Below, piece by piece: positions 1 through 8,465 of a DNA stretch of 64,000 bases. Position numbers and translations under genes: made by a program. Each line of letters begins with the position of its first letter. Position 1 is the first letter of the stretch. The stretch comes from Pseudomonas citri. GTDB taxonomy: Bacteria > Pseudomonadota > Gammaproteobacteria > Pseudomonadales > Pseudomonadaceae. The notes under the pieces are model-generated. The model was not told the DNA's origin. It did not search any database and worked only from the letters and a program-made list of their open reading frames with translations. Location: NCBI RefSeq assembly GCF_025336485.1, contig NZ_JAODAB010000003.1, positions 298,414-362,413 of the forward strand. The letters run 5' to 3'.

Positions 1-1
1 G

Positions 2-448
2 TTCTTCCCGTCCCTGCAAGCCACGCTTTGCCACATCCTGGAAGTGGACCGCTATTACCTCACCGCCCTGGAAGGCGACCGCGATGGGCAAGCCAGGGAC
101 TTTTCCGAAACCCTGACATTTGCCGAACTGAAGACCGCCCAGCCCCAAACCGATCAACGACTGGTGGCGTTCTGCGAAGCCTTGCGGGAACACGACCTGC
201 ACCGCAGCGTCGACCTGGTACGCGTCGACGGTGTGGTGCGCGAACGGATCGACCGGCTGTTGCTGCACCTGTTCGAGCACCAGATCCATCACCGCGGCCA
301 GGTGCATTGCATGCTCAGCGCCACCGCCGTCAAACCGCCACAGCTCGATGAGTTCTTCCTCGACTGTGACCGCCCGTTCCGTAAACCCGAAGCACAACAC
401 CTGGCGTTGGACGAGGGCCGGGTCTGGCAAAACTATACAAAGGACTGA
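2..448 (+). CDS. DinB-family metal-binding protein (5' end outside window)
   Basis: The reading frame is open from base 2, so the N-terminus lies outside the window; 148 residues are visible. They read as a DinB/YfiT-type four-helix bundle: an early CHILEVDRYYL segment supplies one histidine, and the C-terminal EHQIHHRGQ segment carries the typical HxxxH-RGQ metal-binding signature. DinB-fold proteins bind a divalent metal and often act as thiol-dependent transferases or damage-induced proteins, but the substrate cannot be told here. The frame ends at TGA 446-448, followed by a short gap holding terminator hairpins of the convergent gene. Confidence 0.75.
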   Translation, partial: FFPSLQATLCHILEVDRYYLTALEGDRDGQARDFSETLTFAELKTAQPQTDQRLVAFCEALREHDLHRSVDLVRVDGVVRERIDRLLLHLFEHQIHHRGQVHCMLSATAVKPPQLDEFFLDCDRPFRKPEAQHLALDEGRVWQNYTKD

Positions 449-454
449 ACGACT

Positions 455-484
455 CAAAAAAAGCGATGGCCCCCCGGCCATCGC
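455..484 (-). terminator. Rho-independent terminator of the 527-856 gene
   Basis: A perfect 9-bp stem (463-471 with 476-484, loop CCCC) is followed on the minus strand by a run of T (plus-strand A tract 456-462). It lies just after the stop of the minus-strand gene, so it is a canonical intrinsic terminator for that gene. Confidence 0.85.
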
Positions 485-500
485 CAAATCGCATCCAGAT

Positions 501-518
501 GCCGGGCCGAAGCCCGGC
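501..518 (-). other. TTCG-tetraloop hairpin ahead of the terminator
   Basis: GCCGGGC (501-507) pairs with GCCCGGC (512-518). Read on the minus strand the loop is TTCG, an exceptionally stable tetraloop. It sits between the stop codon at 527 and the terminator, giving the transcript two hairpins at its 3' end. Confidence 0.6.
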
Positions 519-526
519 GTGAAAGC

Positions 527-856
527 CTATCGTCGCGCTAGCTCATGGCGCACGCATTGCTCGTAGTAAGTCTGCTTGACGGCGGCAGGCTTCAGGCGCG
601 AGGTGCTGTTATAGGTCTGCTCGGTGATCCCCAGGGCGCTCATGCGCATCCACGGGCGGGGAAACCTGCGCACTTGCAGCTTCCTGCGAGCAGCGTACAG
701 GCTGACGCCGGACAGCTTCGACGCCTGTGCCCCCGCGGCGATGTCCGAACCCCAGCGGCACACGGACTGCTGGTTCTGCGTCAGCGCCTTGGCCTGGGCC
801 CCGGACGAGACGGCCGCCAGGAACAACGTTGCCACGACCCACTTAGAAATACGCAT
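527..856 (-). CDS. Small secreted protein of unknown function
   Basis: A 109-residue protein starting with MRISKW and an N-terminal signal peptide (hydrophobic stretch then SSGAQA, probable cleavage after A). The mature part is basic (many Arg), with two cysteines, in QSVCRWG and YEQCVRHE, that could form a disulfide in the periplasm. I do not recognise the family. The ATG at 856 was chosen because the signal peptide begins directly there; longer versions add a non-signal-like N-terminus. It is a single gene with its own terminator, convergent to the DinB-like gene. Confidence 0.6.
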   Translation of the reverse strand: MRISKWVVATLFLAAVSSGAQAKALTQNQQSVCRWGSDIAAGAQASKLSGVSLYAARRKLQVRRFPRPWMRMSALGITEQTYNSTSRLKPAAVKQTYYEQCVRHELARR

Positions 857-971
857 AGGTTTGTCGCCCAACTTTCTGAAAGGAAAGAAGTTTGACCGCA
901 TCAAAATGAGCAAGGGGCCAGCATTTTCACGCAAGTCCCTTGCTCACACAGGTATCCCCTCGCCACAAGGC

Positions 972-2180
972 TCAGCCGGCCTTCGCCTCCTGCAACAACT
1001 GCTGGATCACCTGCTCCTGCTCACCGTAGCGCCCTTCGCCAAAATGGCTATAGCGCACCTGCCCCTTGGCATCGATGAAGTAATGGGCCGGCCAGTACTG
1101 GTTGTTGAAAGCCCGCCAGATCGCGTACTGGTTATCGATGGCCACCGGGTAGCGGATGTCCAGCTTGCGCACTTGTTCGCGGACGTTATCGATGATCTTT
1201 TCGTAGCCGTATTCCGGCGTGTGGACACCGATCACCACCAGCCCATCCTTTTCATACTTTTTCGCCCATTCGTTCACATAGGGCAGCGTGTGCTGGCAGT
1301 TGATGCAGTCGTAAGTCCAGAAGTCCACCAGCACCACCTTGCCCCGCAGTGCCTCGCGGTTCAGTGGCGGCGAGTTCAGCCATTGCACAGCGCCATCCAG
1401 CGCGGGCATGGCGCCCTGGGGGTCGAGGCTCGGCATCGAGGCCGCACCCGCCTTGCTGACCACGTAATCGATGGCCTGAGGCACCTTCTCCAGCACCCGC
1501 TGTTCCAGGCTCGACGCCCCTTCGGAGGACGTGTTGGCGAGCAATCGGTTATCGACGCCCGTGCCAATTGCCACCGCCGCCAGCAGCACCAGCGCTCCGG
1601 TACCGCGGCGCAGCCAGATGGTGATCGGCAGCGAGAGTTTCAACCGGCCCACCAACCCACGCCCGGCCAGGATCAATGTCCCCAGGGACAAGGCGCTGCC
1701 CAGGCCATAGGCCAGCAGCAACAGGCTGGTCTCGGCGCTGGCGCCTTGCAGCATGGCCCCGGTCAGGATCACCCCGAGGATCGGCCCGGCGCAGGGCGCC
1801 CAGAGCAGGCCCGTGGCGACCCCGATCAAAAGCGCCCCGACCGGCCCACTGACCGCACCGCCCCCGGCATCAATACGATTGCCCAGGCTGACCAACGGCC
1901 GCGCCAGCCAGGTACCGACCTGGCTGAACATCAGCGACAAGGCGAACACGACCATCACCCCCAGGGCCACTTGCCGCCCCAGGCTGCTGGCGCGCGCGAC
2001 CCACTCACTGCTGACCACCACCAGGCTCGACACCAGGGCGAACGTCAGCACCATGCCGGTCAAAGTCAGCAGCACCGAACCGCGCGAACGGTCGGCCCGG
2101 GCGAACAGAAACGGCACCACGGGGAGAATGCAAGGGCTGAGGATCGTCAGGACCCCGCCGAGAAAAGCGATCAGAAACAT
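972..2180 (-). CDS. DipZ-like cytochrome c biogenesis/thioredoxin fusion protein
   Basis: A 402-residue fusion. Residues about 1-230 form a CcdA/DsbD-type membrane domain with the two reactive-cysteine motifs LSPCILP and WAPCAGP. After a linker, residues about 265-400 form a periplasmic TlpA/thioredoxin-like domain with active site FWTYDCINCQHT (CxxC). This is the DipZ architecture: electrons pass from cytoplasmic thioredoxin through the membrane domain to a periplasmic dithiol. Likely role is reduction of periplasmic disulfides, sulfenic acids or peroxides; the exact partner is unknown. GAGG precedes the ATG at suitable distance. It is divergent from the two-component pair that starts at 2400, which may control it. 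Confidence 0.85.
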   Translation of the reverse strand: MFLIAFLGGVLTILSPCILPVVPFLFARADRSRGSVLLTLTGMVLTFALVSSLVVVSSEWVARASSLGRQVALGVMVVFALSLMFSQVGTWLARPLVSLGNRIDAGGGAVSGPVGALLIGVATGLLWAPCAGPILGVILTGAMLQGASAETSLLLLAYGLGSALSLGTLILAGRGLVGRLKLSLPITIWLRRGTGALVLLAAVAIGTGVDNRLLANTSSEGASSLEQRVLEKVPQAIDYVVSKAGAASMPSLDPQGAMPALDGAVQWLNSPPLNREALRGKVVLVDFWTYDCINCQHTLPYVNEWAKKYEKDGLVVIGVHTPEYGYEKIIDNVREQVRKLDIRYPVAIDNQYAIWRAFNNQYWPAHYFIDAKGQVRYSHFGEGRYGEQEQVIQQLLQEAKAG

Positions 2181-2399
2181 GGCAACACCTCAATGAATGG
2201 CTGCGTAGGCCTGTGGGAAGGGAACTTGCTCCCTCGTCATTGAATGCCGCGCAGGTATCCCCTCTGTATCCGGCCAGCGGGCTTTTTGCATCGCTGTGTA
2301 TCCGCCGCGCGCCAGATACACTGCAATACAAACCGTCGCGGGCCGGGTCGCGCGGCGCCTGTAGACTGGTCACAACGAAACGCTAAGGGATGGAACACC

Positions 2400-3140
2400 A
2401 TGGATCATGTCGATCACGTGTTGATAGTGGATGACGATCGCGAGATCAGGGAACTGGTGGGCAACTACCTGAAGAAAAATGGCCTGCGCACCACCGTCGT
2501 TGCCGATGGCCGGCAGATGCGCGCCTTCCTGGAAACCACGCCGGTCGACCTGATCGTGCTCGACATCATGATGCCTGGTGATGACGGACTGGTGCTGTGC
2601 CGGGAGTTGCGCGCCGGCAAGCACAAGGCCACGCCGGTACTGATGCTCACTGCGCGCAGTGATGAAACCGACCGCATCATCGGCCTGGAGATGGGCGCCG
2701 ACGACTACCTGGTCAAGCCCTTCGCCGCCCGCGAACTGCTGGCTCGCATCAATGCCGTACTGCGCCGCACCCGCATGCTGCCACCCAACCTGGTGGTCAC
2801 CGAAAGCGGTCGCCTGCTGGCCTTCGGGCGCTGGCGCCTGGACACCACCGCGCGGCATTTGCTGGACAGCGACGGCACCATGGTCGCCTTGAGCGGTGCG
2901 GAGTATCGGTTGTTGCGGGTGTTTCTCGACCATCCGCAGCGGGTGCTCAACCGCGATCAGCTGCTGAACCTGACCCAGGGCCGGGACGCCGATCTGTTCG
3001 ATCGCTCCATTGACCTGCTGGTCAGTCGCCTGCGCCAACGCCTGCTGGACGATGCCCGGGAGCCGGCTTACATCAAGACTGTGCGCAGTGAAGGCTATGT
3101 GTTCTCGCTGCCGGTGGAAATCCTCGAGGCGTCGCTGTGA
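2400..3140 (+). CDS. OmpR-family response regulator
   Basis: A 246-residue regulator. The receiver domain (about 1-120) has the acidic pair IVDDD, the phospho-acceptor Asp55 in IVLDIMMPG, and the conserved lysine in YLVKPF. Residues about 140-240 are a winged-helix Trans_reg_C domain (AEYRLL, RDQLLNL, SIDLLVSRLRQ). Start chosen at the ATG preceded by AAGGGA; the upstream in-frame extension has no domain content. Its last four bases overlap the start of the kinase gene, so the two are translationally coupled. Probably binds DNA as a dimer after phosphorylation by that kinase. Confidence 0.93.
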   Translation: MDHVDHVLIVDDDREIRELVGNYLKKNGLRTTVVADGRQMRAFLETTPVDLIVLDIMMPGDDGLVLCRELRAGKHKATPVLMLTARSDETDRIIGLEMGADDYLVKPFAARELLARINAVLRRTRMLPPNLVVTESGRLLAFGRWRLDTTARHLLDSDGTMVALSGAEYRLLRVFLDHPQRVLNRDQLLNLTQGRDADLFDRSIDLLVSRLRQRLLDDAREPAYIKTVRSEGYVFSLPVEILEASL

Positions 3141-4450
3141 CGCCGCCGATGCGCTGGCCACGCACCCTGGCCTCGCGGCTGTCGCTGATTTTCCTGATCG
3201 GCCTGATCCTCGCCCAAGGCCTTTCGTTCGGCGTCCAGTACTACGAGCGCTACCAAAGCGCCAAGTCCACCATGCTCGGCAACCTGGAGACCGATGTCGC
3301 CACCTCCGTCGCCATCCTCGACCGACTGCCGGCCGGTGAACGCCAGGCCTGGCTGGCGAAACTCACCCGGCCCAATTACGGATACCGGCTCGACGAAGGG
3401 CAACCCGGCCAACCGATGATCGCGGACGAGGCACCGGTGTCGGTGAGTTCGATCCAGGAAGCGATCGGCCAGGCCTACCCGCTGACCTTCACCGACATAC
3501 CCGGGCCGCGCAAGCATTATCAGGCCCATCTGCGCCTGGGCGACGGCAGCCCGCTGACCATCGATGTCCGCCCGGCCATGGCGCCCCTCTCACCCTGGCT
3601 GCCCGCAGTGCTGCTCGGGCAACTGGCGCTGTTGATCGGCTGCACCTGGCTGGCGGTGCGTATCGCCGTCCGCCCACTGACCCGACTGGCCGGCGCGGTG
3701 GAAACCCTGGACCCGAACGCCCATGGCGTGCGCCTGGACGAAAAGGGCCCGGTCGAAGTGGTGCACGCCGCCAAGGCGTTCAATGCCATGCAGGACCGTA
3801 TCGCGGCCTATCTCAAGGAGCGCATGCAGTTGTTGGCGGCGATTTCCCATGACTTGCAGACCCCGATCACCCGCATGAAGCTGCGCGCCGAGTTCATGGA
3901 CGAGAGCGTGGAGAAGGACAAGCTCTGCAACGACCTGGGCGAAATGGAACACCTGGTGCGCGAAGGCGTGGCCTACGCCCGCAGCCTCCACGGCGCCACC
4001 GAGGCCAGTTGTCGCATCAGCCTGGATGCATTTCTCGACAGCCTGGTGTTCGATTATCAGGACACCGGCAAGGACGTGCAGTTGTCCGGCAAGAACGCCG
4101 CCGTGATCGACACCCGCCCCCACGCGTTGCGGCGGGTGCTGGTCAACCTGGTGGACAACGCCTTGAAATTCAGCGGTGCAGCGCAGATCCAGGTGCAACC
4201 GGTCGACAACGGGCAACTGGCGATCCGCGTACTCGACCGCGGCCCCGGCATCAGTGAGCAGGAACTGGCCGAGGTGCTCAAGCCGTTCTACCGGGTGGAA
4301 AGCTCGCGTAACCGGGAAACCGGCGGCACCGGCCTGGGCCTGGCCATCGCCCAGCAACTGGCGATGGCCCTGGGCGGCTCACTGACCTTGAGCAACCGCG
4401 AAGGCGGCGGCCTGTGCGCCGAACTGACACTCTACCGGGTGTCTGGTTAA
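3137..4450 (+). CDS. Sensor histidine kinase, partner of the upstream regulator
   Basis: A 437-residue EnvZ-like kinase: first membrane helix about 14-34 (LSLIFLIGLILAQG), a periplasmic sensor of about 120 residues, second helix about 155-175, HAMP linker, HisKA with phospho-accepting His in AISHDLQTP (about residue 238), and a HATPase domain with N box (LVNLVDNALKF), G1 (DRGPGI) and G2 (GTGLGLAIAQ). Start is GTG at 3137, overlapping the regulator stop by 4 bp; an ATG at 3149 is possible. The signal is not evident. The neighbouring DipZ-like gene suggests redox or envelope stress, which is inference. Confidence 0.92.
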   Translation: MTPPMRWPRTLASRLSLIFLIGLILAQGLSFGVQYYERYQSAKSTMLGNLETDVATSVAILDRLPAGERQAWLAKLTRPNYGYRLDEGQPGQPMIADEAPVSVSSIQEAIGQAYPLTFTDIPGPRKHYQAHLRLGDGSPLTIDVRPAMAPLSPWLPAVLLGQLALLIGCTWLAVRIAVRPLTRLAGAVETLDPNAHGVRLDEKGPVEVVHAAKAFNAMQDRIAAYLKERMQLLAAISHDLQTPITRMKLRAEFMDESVEKDKLCNDLGEMEHLVREGVAYARSLHGATEASCRISLDAFLDSLVFDYQDTGKDVQLSGKNAAVIDTRPHALRRVLVNLVDNALKFSGAAQIQVQPVDNGQLAIRVLDRGPGISEQELAEVLKPFYRVESSRNRETGGTGLGLAIAQQLAMALGGSLTLSNREGGGLCAELTLYRVSG

Positions 4451-4484
4451 TTAAGTTAATCGATCGGTCAGCCGATACAGAGGC

Positions 4485-7094
4485 ATGCGGGATATTTCGC
4501 GTTTAGCTGATGGCTTGTTTATGACTGAAAATGCTGGCAACGACACTGCTGTTTTCCCCTCGGGCCGGCCAACCCGAAGTTTTACCCGCCGCACCTTCCC
4601 GGCCATCATGTTCCTGCTCTTTGTCATGTCCGCCCTGGCCATTGCCGTGTTGCTCAACGTCACCGAAGCCCAGGATGCGCGCGCCCGGGAGCAAAGCCAG
4701 TTTTTTGCCCAGCGGGCGATCGATAGCGTGCGCAGCGGTATCGGACGCGACCTGAGCGACTACTCCAAGTGGAGCGACGCCTACCGGCATTTGCATCTCC
4801 AGGTGGACAAGGCATGGGCCTACGACCAGGAAAACGTCGGCAGCAGCGTGTACTCGCTCTACGGCTACCAGGCGGTGTTCGTCATTGCCCCCAACGGCAA
4901 GACCGTCTATTCGGTGATCGACGGCCAGATGAGCGATGTCGATGCCGACACCTGGCTGGCCGGTGACCTGCGTTCACTGAAAAAGAAAGCCAGCGCCCCA
5001 AAAAACCGCGATGAAGTGATTGTCGAGCAGTTGCATCACAACGGCGCGCCCGCCTACGTCGCCACGTCAGCCATCACCACCGGCACGGACCACAGCGTGG
5101 CCGAAGTACCAGGCCCACCCAGCCTGATGCTTTTTGTCAAAGTCCTCGACACCACGGCCCTGCAGAGCCTGGCACGGGACTATGCGCTGCCCAACGCCCA
5201 CATCGCCCGCTCACCGGGCCCGGCTGACACCGCCCAGCTGTTGCTGGACCCGTTGACCCAGGAAGCCCTGGCGTGGCGACCTGAAACCCCCGGGCAAGAT
5301 CTGCGCAAGATCCTGCTGCCCTTGCTGGCGGTGGCGTTCCTGGTCCTGGCATTCCTGGCCGTGGCCGTGTTGCGCCATGCCTTGGCCATGCTGCGCGCCC
5401 AGGAACGCCAGTACACCAGCCTGCTGGCCCATCGCAAGGCGTTGGAGCGCAGTGAAGAACGCTTCCGCGACATCGCCGAGGTGTCGTCCGACTGGCTGTG
5501 GGAAGTGGACGCCCACGGAACACTGACCTATCTGTCGGAACGCTTCGAGCAGGTGACGGGTTTCAGTCCGGCCGAATGGCTGGGCAAGCCCCTGCACCAA
5601 CTGCTCAACCCTCACGACGGCTCGATCTCGATCGCCCACTGGCTGCTCAGCGGCGCCAGCAGCACCTCGTGTGCACCACTGCTGTGCGAATACACGGCGC
5701 GCAACCAGCGCCTGCGCACCTGCAAACTCTCGGTACGCGCCATCGAGGCTGGCGCCCTGGGCTTTCGCGGCACCGCCACGGACATCACCGAGGAACTACG
5801 GGCGCTGGCCCAGATCAAGCACCTCTCGCTGCACGACCCGCTGACCGGACTGGCCAACCGCACTCGCCTGTTCGACTGCCTCAGCGAACACCTGGACCCG
5901 GCCAGCGGCGTACCGCTGGCCGTGTTGAACCTGGACATGGATCGGTTCAAGCCGGTCAACGACTCCCTGGGGCACGCCGTCGGCGACAAGGTGTTGAAGG
6001 AAGTCGCCCATATCCTCCAACAGAACGTGCGCGGCACCGACCTGGTGGCCCGCCTGGGTGGCGACGAGTTTGTGATTGTCATGCCCGACCCGGGTACGGC
6101 GCAGGACATGGATCAACTGTGCAAACGTCTGATCGATTGCATGCAACGTCCCATGCACCTGGACGGCAACACGTTGTACCTGGGCGTGAGCATCGGCGTG
6201 GCCTGGTCACAGCCCGACGATAACCGCGCCGAGGAGCTGCTGCGCCAGGCCGATATCGCCCTGTACGCGGCCAAGGCCGCCGGCCGTAACACCTGGCGCG
6301 TGTACGTGGATGCCATGGGGAACCTGGCCCGCGACCGCCGGCGATACGAGCAGCAACTGCGCGACGCCATGCACCACGACCAGTTGGAATTGCGCTACCT
6401 GCCGCGGTTCGACGTGAATGCCGAACAACTGCACGGGTTTGAAGCCCAGGCCTTCTGGCACCATCCTGAAAGAGGCGAGCTGGGCGGGAGCGAGTTCATC
6501 CCGGTTGCCGAAGCCTCGGGCCAGTTGGAGGAACTCGGCACCTGGCTGCTGACCCACGTGTGCGAAGAAGCCACGGCCTGGCCGAGCACCGTCAACGTGT
6601 CCATCGCGGTTTCGCCGAAATGGTTCAGCAGCAGTTTTTTGCTCGACCAGGTGCAAGCCGCCCTCCAGGCCAGCGGCCTGGCGCCCGATCGCCTGACCCT
6701 GGAAGTGGCCGAAGGGATTCTGCTGGTCGATCACCAGACCGTAGCCAACACTTTGCATGCCCTCAAGGCGCTGGGCGTACGCATCAACATCGACCAGTTC
6801 GGCACCAACATCGCGTCCCTTCGCGAGGTGCTGAACCAACCATTCGATGGCATTCGCTTCGACCGCAATATCCTCTCGCAGTTAGGCCTGGAACATGACG
6901 AGGAAGGCGTGCTGGCGATGATTCGACTCAGCCGCAGCGTCGGCCTGAAGGTCACCGCCGAAGGCATCGAGAATGCCCGGCAGTTCAGCCAACTGCGCAG
7001 CGTGGCCTGCGATCATGTGCAAGGTCCCTACTTCGGCTCGGCGCTGGCCCGCTCGGAAATGGCCTCGTTCTTCACTGCCCCGAGATGGCTGTGA
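4485..7094 (+). CDS. Membrane diguanylate cyclase (CHASE4-PAS-GGDEF) with degenerate EAL
   Basis: An 869-residue c-di-GMP protein. Membrane helices near residues 40-60 and 270-292 enclose a CHASE4-like periplasmic sensor (SDYSKWSDAY segment). A PAS domain follows (about 325-440), then GGDEF (about 450-605) with intact ARLGGDEF and an upstream RGTD inhibitory I-site. The EAL domain is damaged: the EAL signature reads EAQ and the metal-binding DDFGTG reads DQFGTN, though AEGIE and QGPYFG remain. It is therefore likely a cyclase with an inactive or c-di-GMP-binding EAL domain. Start uncertain: ATG 4485 has GAGG very close; ATG 4521 is the alternative. Confidence 0.9.
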   Translation: MRDISRLADGLFMTENAGNDTAVFPSGRPTRSFTRRTFPAIMFLLFVMSALAIAVLLNVTEAQDARAREQSQFFAQRAIDSVRSGIGRDLSDYSKWSDAYRHLHLQVDKAWAYDQENVGSSVYSLYGYQAVFVIAPNGKTVYSVIDGQMSDVDADTWLAGDLRSLKKKASAPKNRDEVIVEQLHHNGAPAYVATSAITTGTDHSVAEVPGPPSLMLFVKVLDTTALQSLARDYALPNAHIARSPGPADTAQLLLDPLTQEALAWRPETPGQDLRKILLPLLAVAFLVLAFLAVAVLRHALAMLRAQERQYTSLLAHRKALERSEERFRDIAEVSSDWLWEVDAHGTLTYLSERFEQVTGFSPAEWLGKPLHQLLNPHDGSISIAHWLLSGASSTSCAPLLCEYTARNQRLRTCKLSVRAIEAGALGFRGTATDITEELRALAQIKHLSLHDPLTGLANRTRLFDCLSEHLDPASGVPLAVLNLDMDRFKPVNDSLGHAVGDKVLKEVAHILQQNVRGTDLVARLGGDEFVIVMPDPGTAQDMDQLCKRLIDCMQRPMHLDGNTLYLGVSIGVAWSQPDDNRAEELLRQADIALYAAKAAGRNTWRVYVDAMGNLARDRRRYEQQLRDAMHHDQLELRYLPRFDVNAEQLHGFEAQAFWHHPERGELGGSEFIPVAEASGQLEELGTWLLTHVCEEATAWPSTVNVSIAVSPKWFSSSFLLDQVQAALQASGLAPDRLTLEVAEGILLVDHQTVANTLHALKALGVRINIDQFGTNIASLREVLNQPFDGIRFDRNILSQLGLEHDEEGVLAMIRLSRSVGLKVTAEGIENARQFSQLRSVACDHVQGPYFGSALARSEMASFFTAPRWL

Positions 7095-7113
7095 ACCGGG
7101 CCCACCGGCGTAT

Positions 7114-8463
7114 TCAGAACAGGCTTTGCACCTGTTCCAGCACTGCGCGGTTCATCTGGCCGGTGTGGGTGTGCAGGCTCACGTAGCTTTGCAACATGTC
7201 GAGCTTGGTATTGAGCAAGTCCCGGCGGGCCTGGAACAGCCGCTGTTGTGCATCGAGGATGTCCACGGTGGAGCGTACGCCGCCCTCGAAGCCCTTTTGC
7301 GTCGAGACCAAGGCCCGCTGATTGGACTCCACGGCCCGCTGCATCGCCTTGCTCTTGGCAAACCCGGCGACGACCCCCAGGTAATCGACCTCGATGTCCT
7401 CGGCCAATTGTTGACGCTGCACGTCGTAGTCGGACTGGGCACCGGCCAGCTGCGCCTCGGCCTTCGCCACCGAGGCACGTACCCCGCCACCGCGATAGAG
7501 CGGGATATCCAATTGGACGCCAACGTAATAGGTATCCTGACGTGGATCGAGCGCCTCGTACTGGCGGGTTTCCCGACGGGTCAGTTGGGTGGTCAGCGAC
7601 AAGGTCGGATAATGCCCCGCGCGCTGGCTATCGGCCTGCGCCTCGGCGACTTTCACCGCCGCCAGCCGAGAGGCCAATTCCGGGCTCGCCTCCCGGGCAA
7701 TCGCCGTCCAGTACGGCAGGTCCTGTTCCGGCGCAATCGGGCTGGCGGCGGCGAGTTCTTCGTGCATCGGCTGGATGTCGTCGATGGGCACATTGGCGCG
7801 ACCGGACAATGCGCGCAATGCCGCGGTACGACGGGCCTGGGCTTCCGCCTCCTGGGCCTGCACCAGATCGAGCCGCGCCTGGGCTTCGTCGATGTCAGTG
7901 ATCGCCCCCTGCCCGCCCTGATACAGTTTTTTGCTCTGCGTCACCAAACCACTGATGACGACTTTCTGCTGGGCGATCAGCTTGATTTCATTCTCGGCCC
8001 GGGCAACCTCGAAATAGCCTTTGGCAACCCGGTCATAGAGGGTCTGGCCGGCGACATCGAACAGCTGATTGCCCAACTGGCCCCGCGCCTTGCCCTCTTG
8101 ATAGGCGGCCCAACGGGCCTTGTCGTACAGCGGTTGCTGGGCCGCCAGGGTGACACTGTTGGCCTGGTAGTCGTTGCTGTTGACATAGCTGCGGTCGTCG
8201 CCGCCATCGGTACGCCCGCCATAGCCATAGCGCGAGGTCAGCGACACTTGCGGATAGAGCCCCGCGCGACCGATCGCTTCTTCATGCCGCGACGCCTCAA
8301 AGGCATGGGTGGCCGATTGCAGGGTCGGATCGTTGAGGTGCGAAGCATCGTAGGCGGCGGTCAGGCTCAAGCCGGCTTCAGCGGCCAAGGCCGGGTCGAT
8401 CACCACCCAGCCCACGCACAGGCCCAGGAACACCGGCAAGCTATAGCGATAACGGTGGGTCAT
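7114..8463 (-). CDS. TolC-family outer-membrane component of type I secretion
   Basis: A 449-residue outer-membrane efflux protein of the PrtF/AprF type: N-terminal signal peptide, then two internally repeated OEP domains rich in helical coiled-coil (for example LDLVQAQEAEAQARRTAALRAL). It would form the trimeric channel for the ABC-HlyD pair encoded just upstream. Start set at the ATG at 8463 because AAGGAGG sits 7 bases before it; a GTG at 8469 overlapping the previous stop is too close to that ribosome site. Last gene of a three-gene operon; it converges on the GGDEF/EAL gene 20 bp away. Confidence 0.9.
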   Translation of the reverse strand: MTHRYRYSLPVFLGLCVGWVVIDPALAAEAGLSLTAAYDASHLNDPTLQSATHAFEASRHEEAIGRAGLYPQVSLTSRYGYGGRTDGGDDRSYVNSNDYQANSVTLAAQQPLYDKARWAAYQEGKARGQLGNQLFDVAGQTLYDRVAKGYFEVARAENEIKLIAQQKVVISGLVTQSKKLYQGGQGAITDIDEAQARLDLVQAQEAEAQARRTAALRALSGRANVPIDDIQPMHEELAAASPIAPEQDLPYWTAIAREASPELASRLAAVKVAEAQADSQRAGHYPTLSLTTQLTRRETRQYEALDPRQDTYYVGVQLDIPLYRGGGVRASVAKAEAQLAGAQSDYDVQRQQLAEDIEVDYLGVVAGFAKSKAMQRAVESNQRALVSTQKGFEGGVRSTVDILDAQQRLFQARRDLLNTKLDMLQSYVSLHTHTGQMNRAVLEQVQSLF

Positions 8464-8465
8464 GC

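Noticed and set aside
624..2243. A 539-codon plus-strand open frame
   Set aside because: Antisense to the DipZ-like gene and a small secreted protein gene, both with clear signals.
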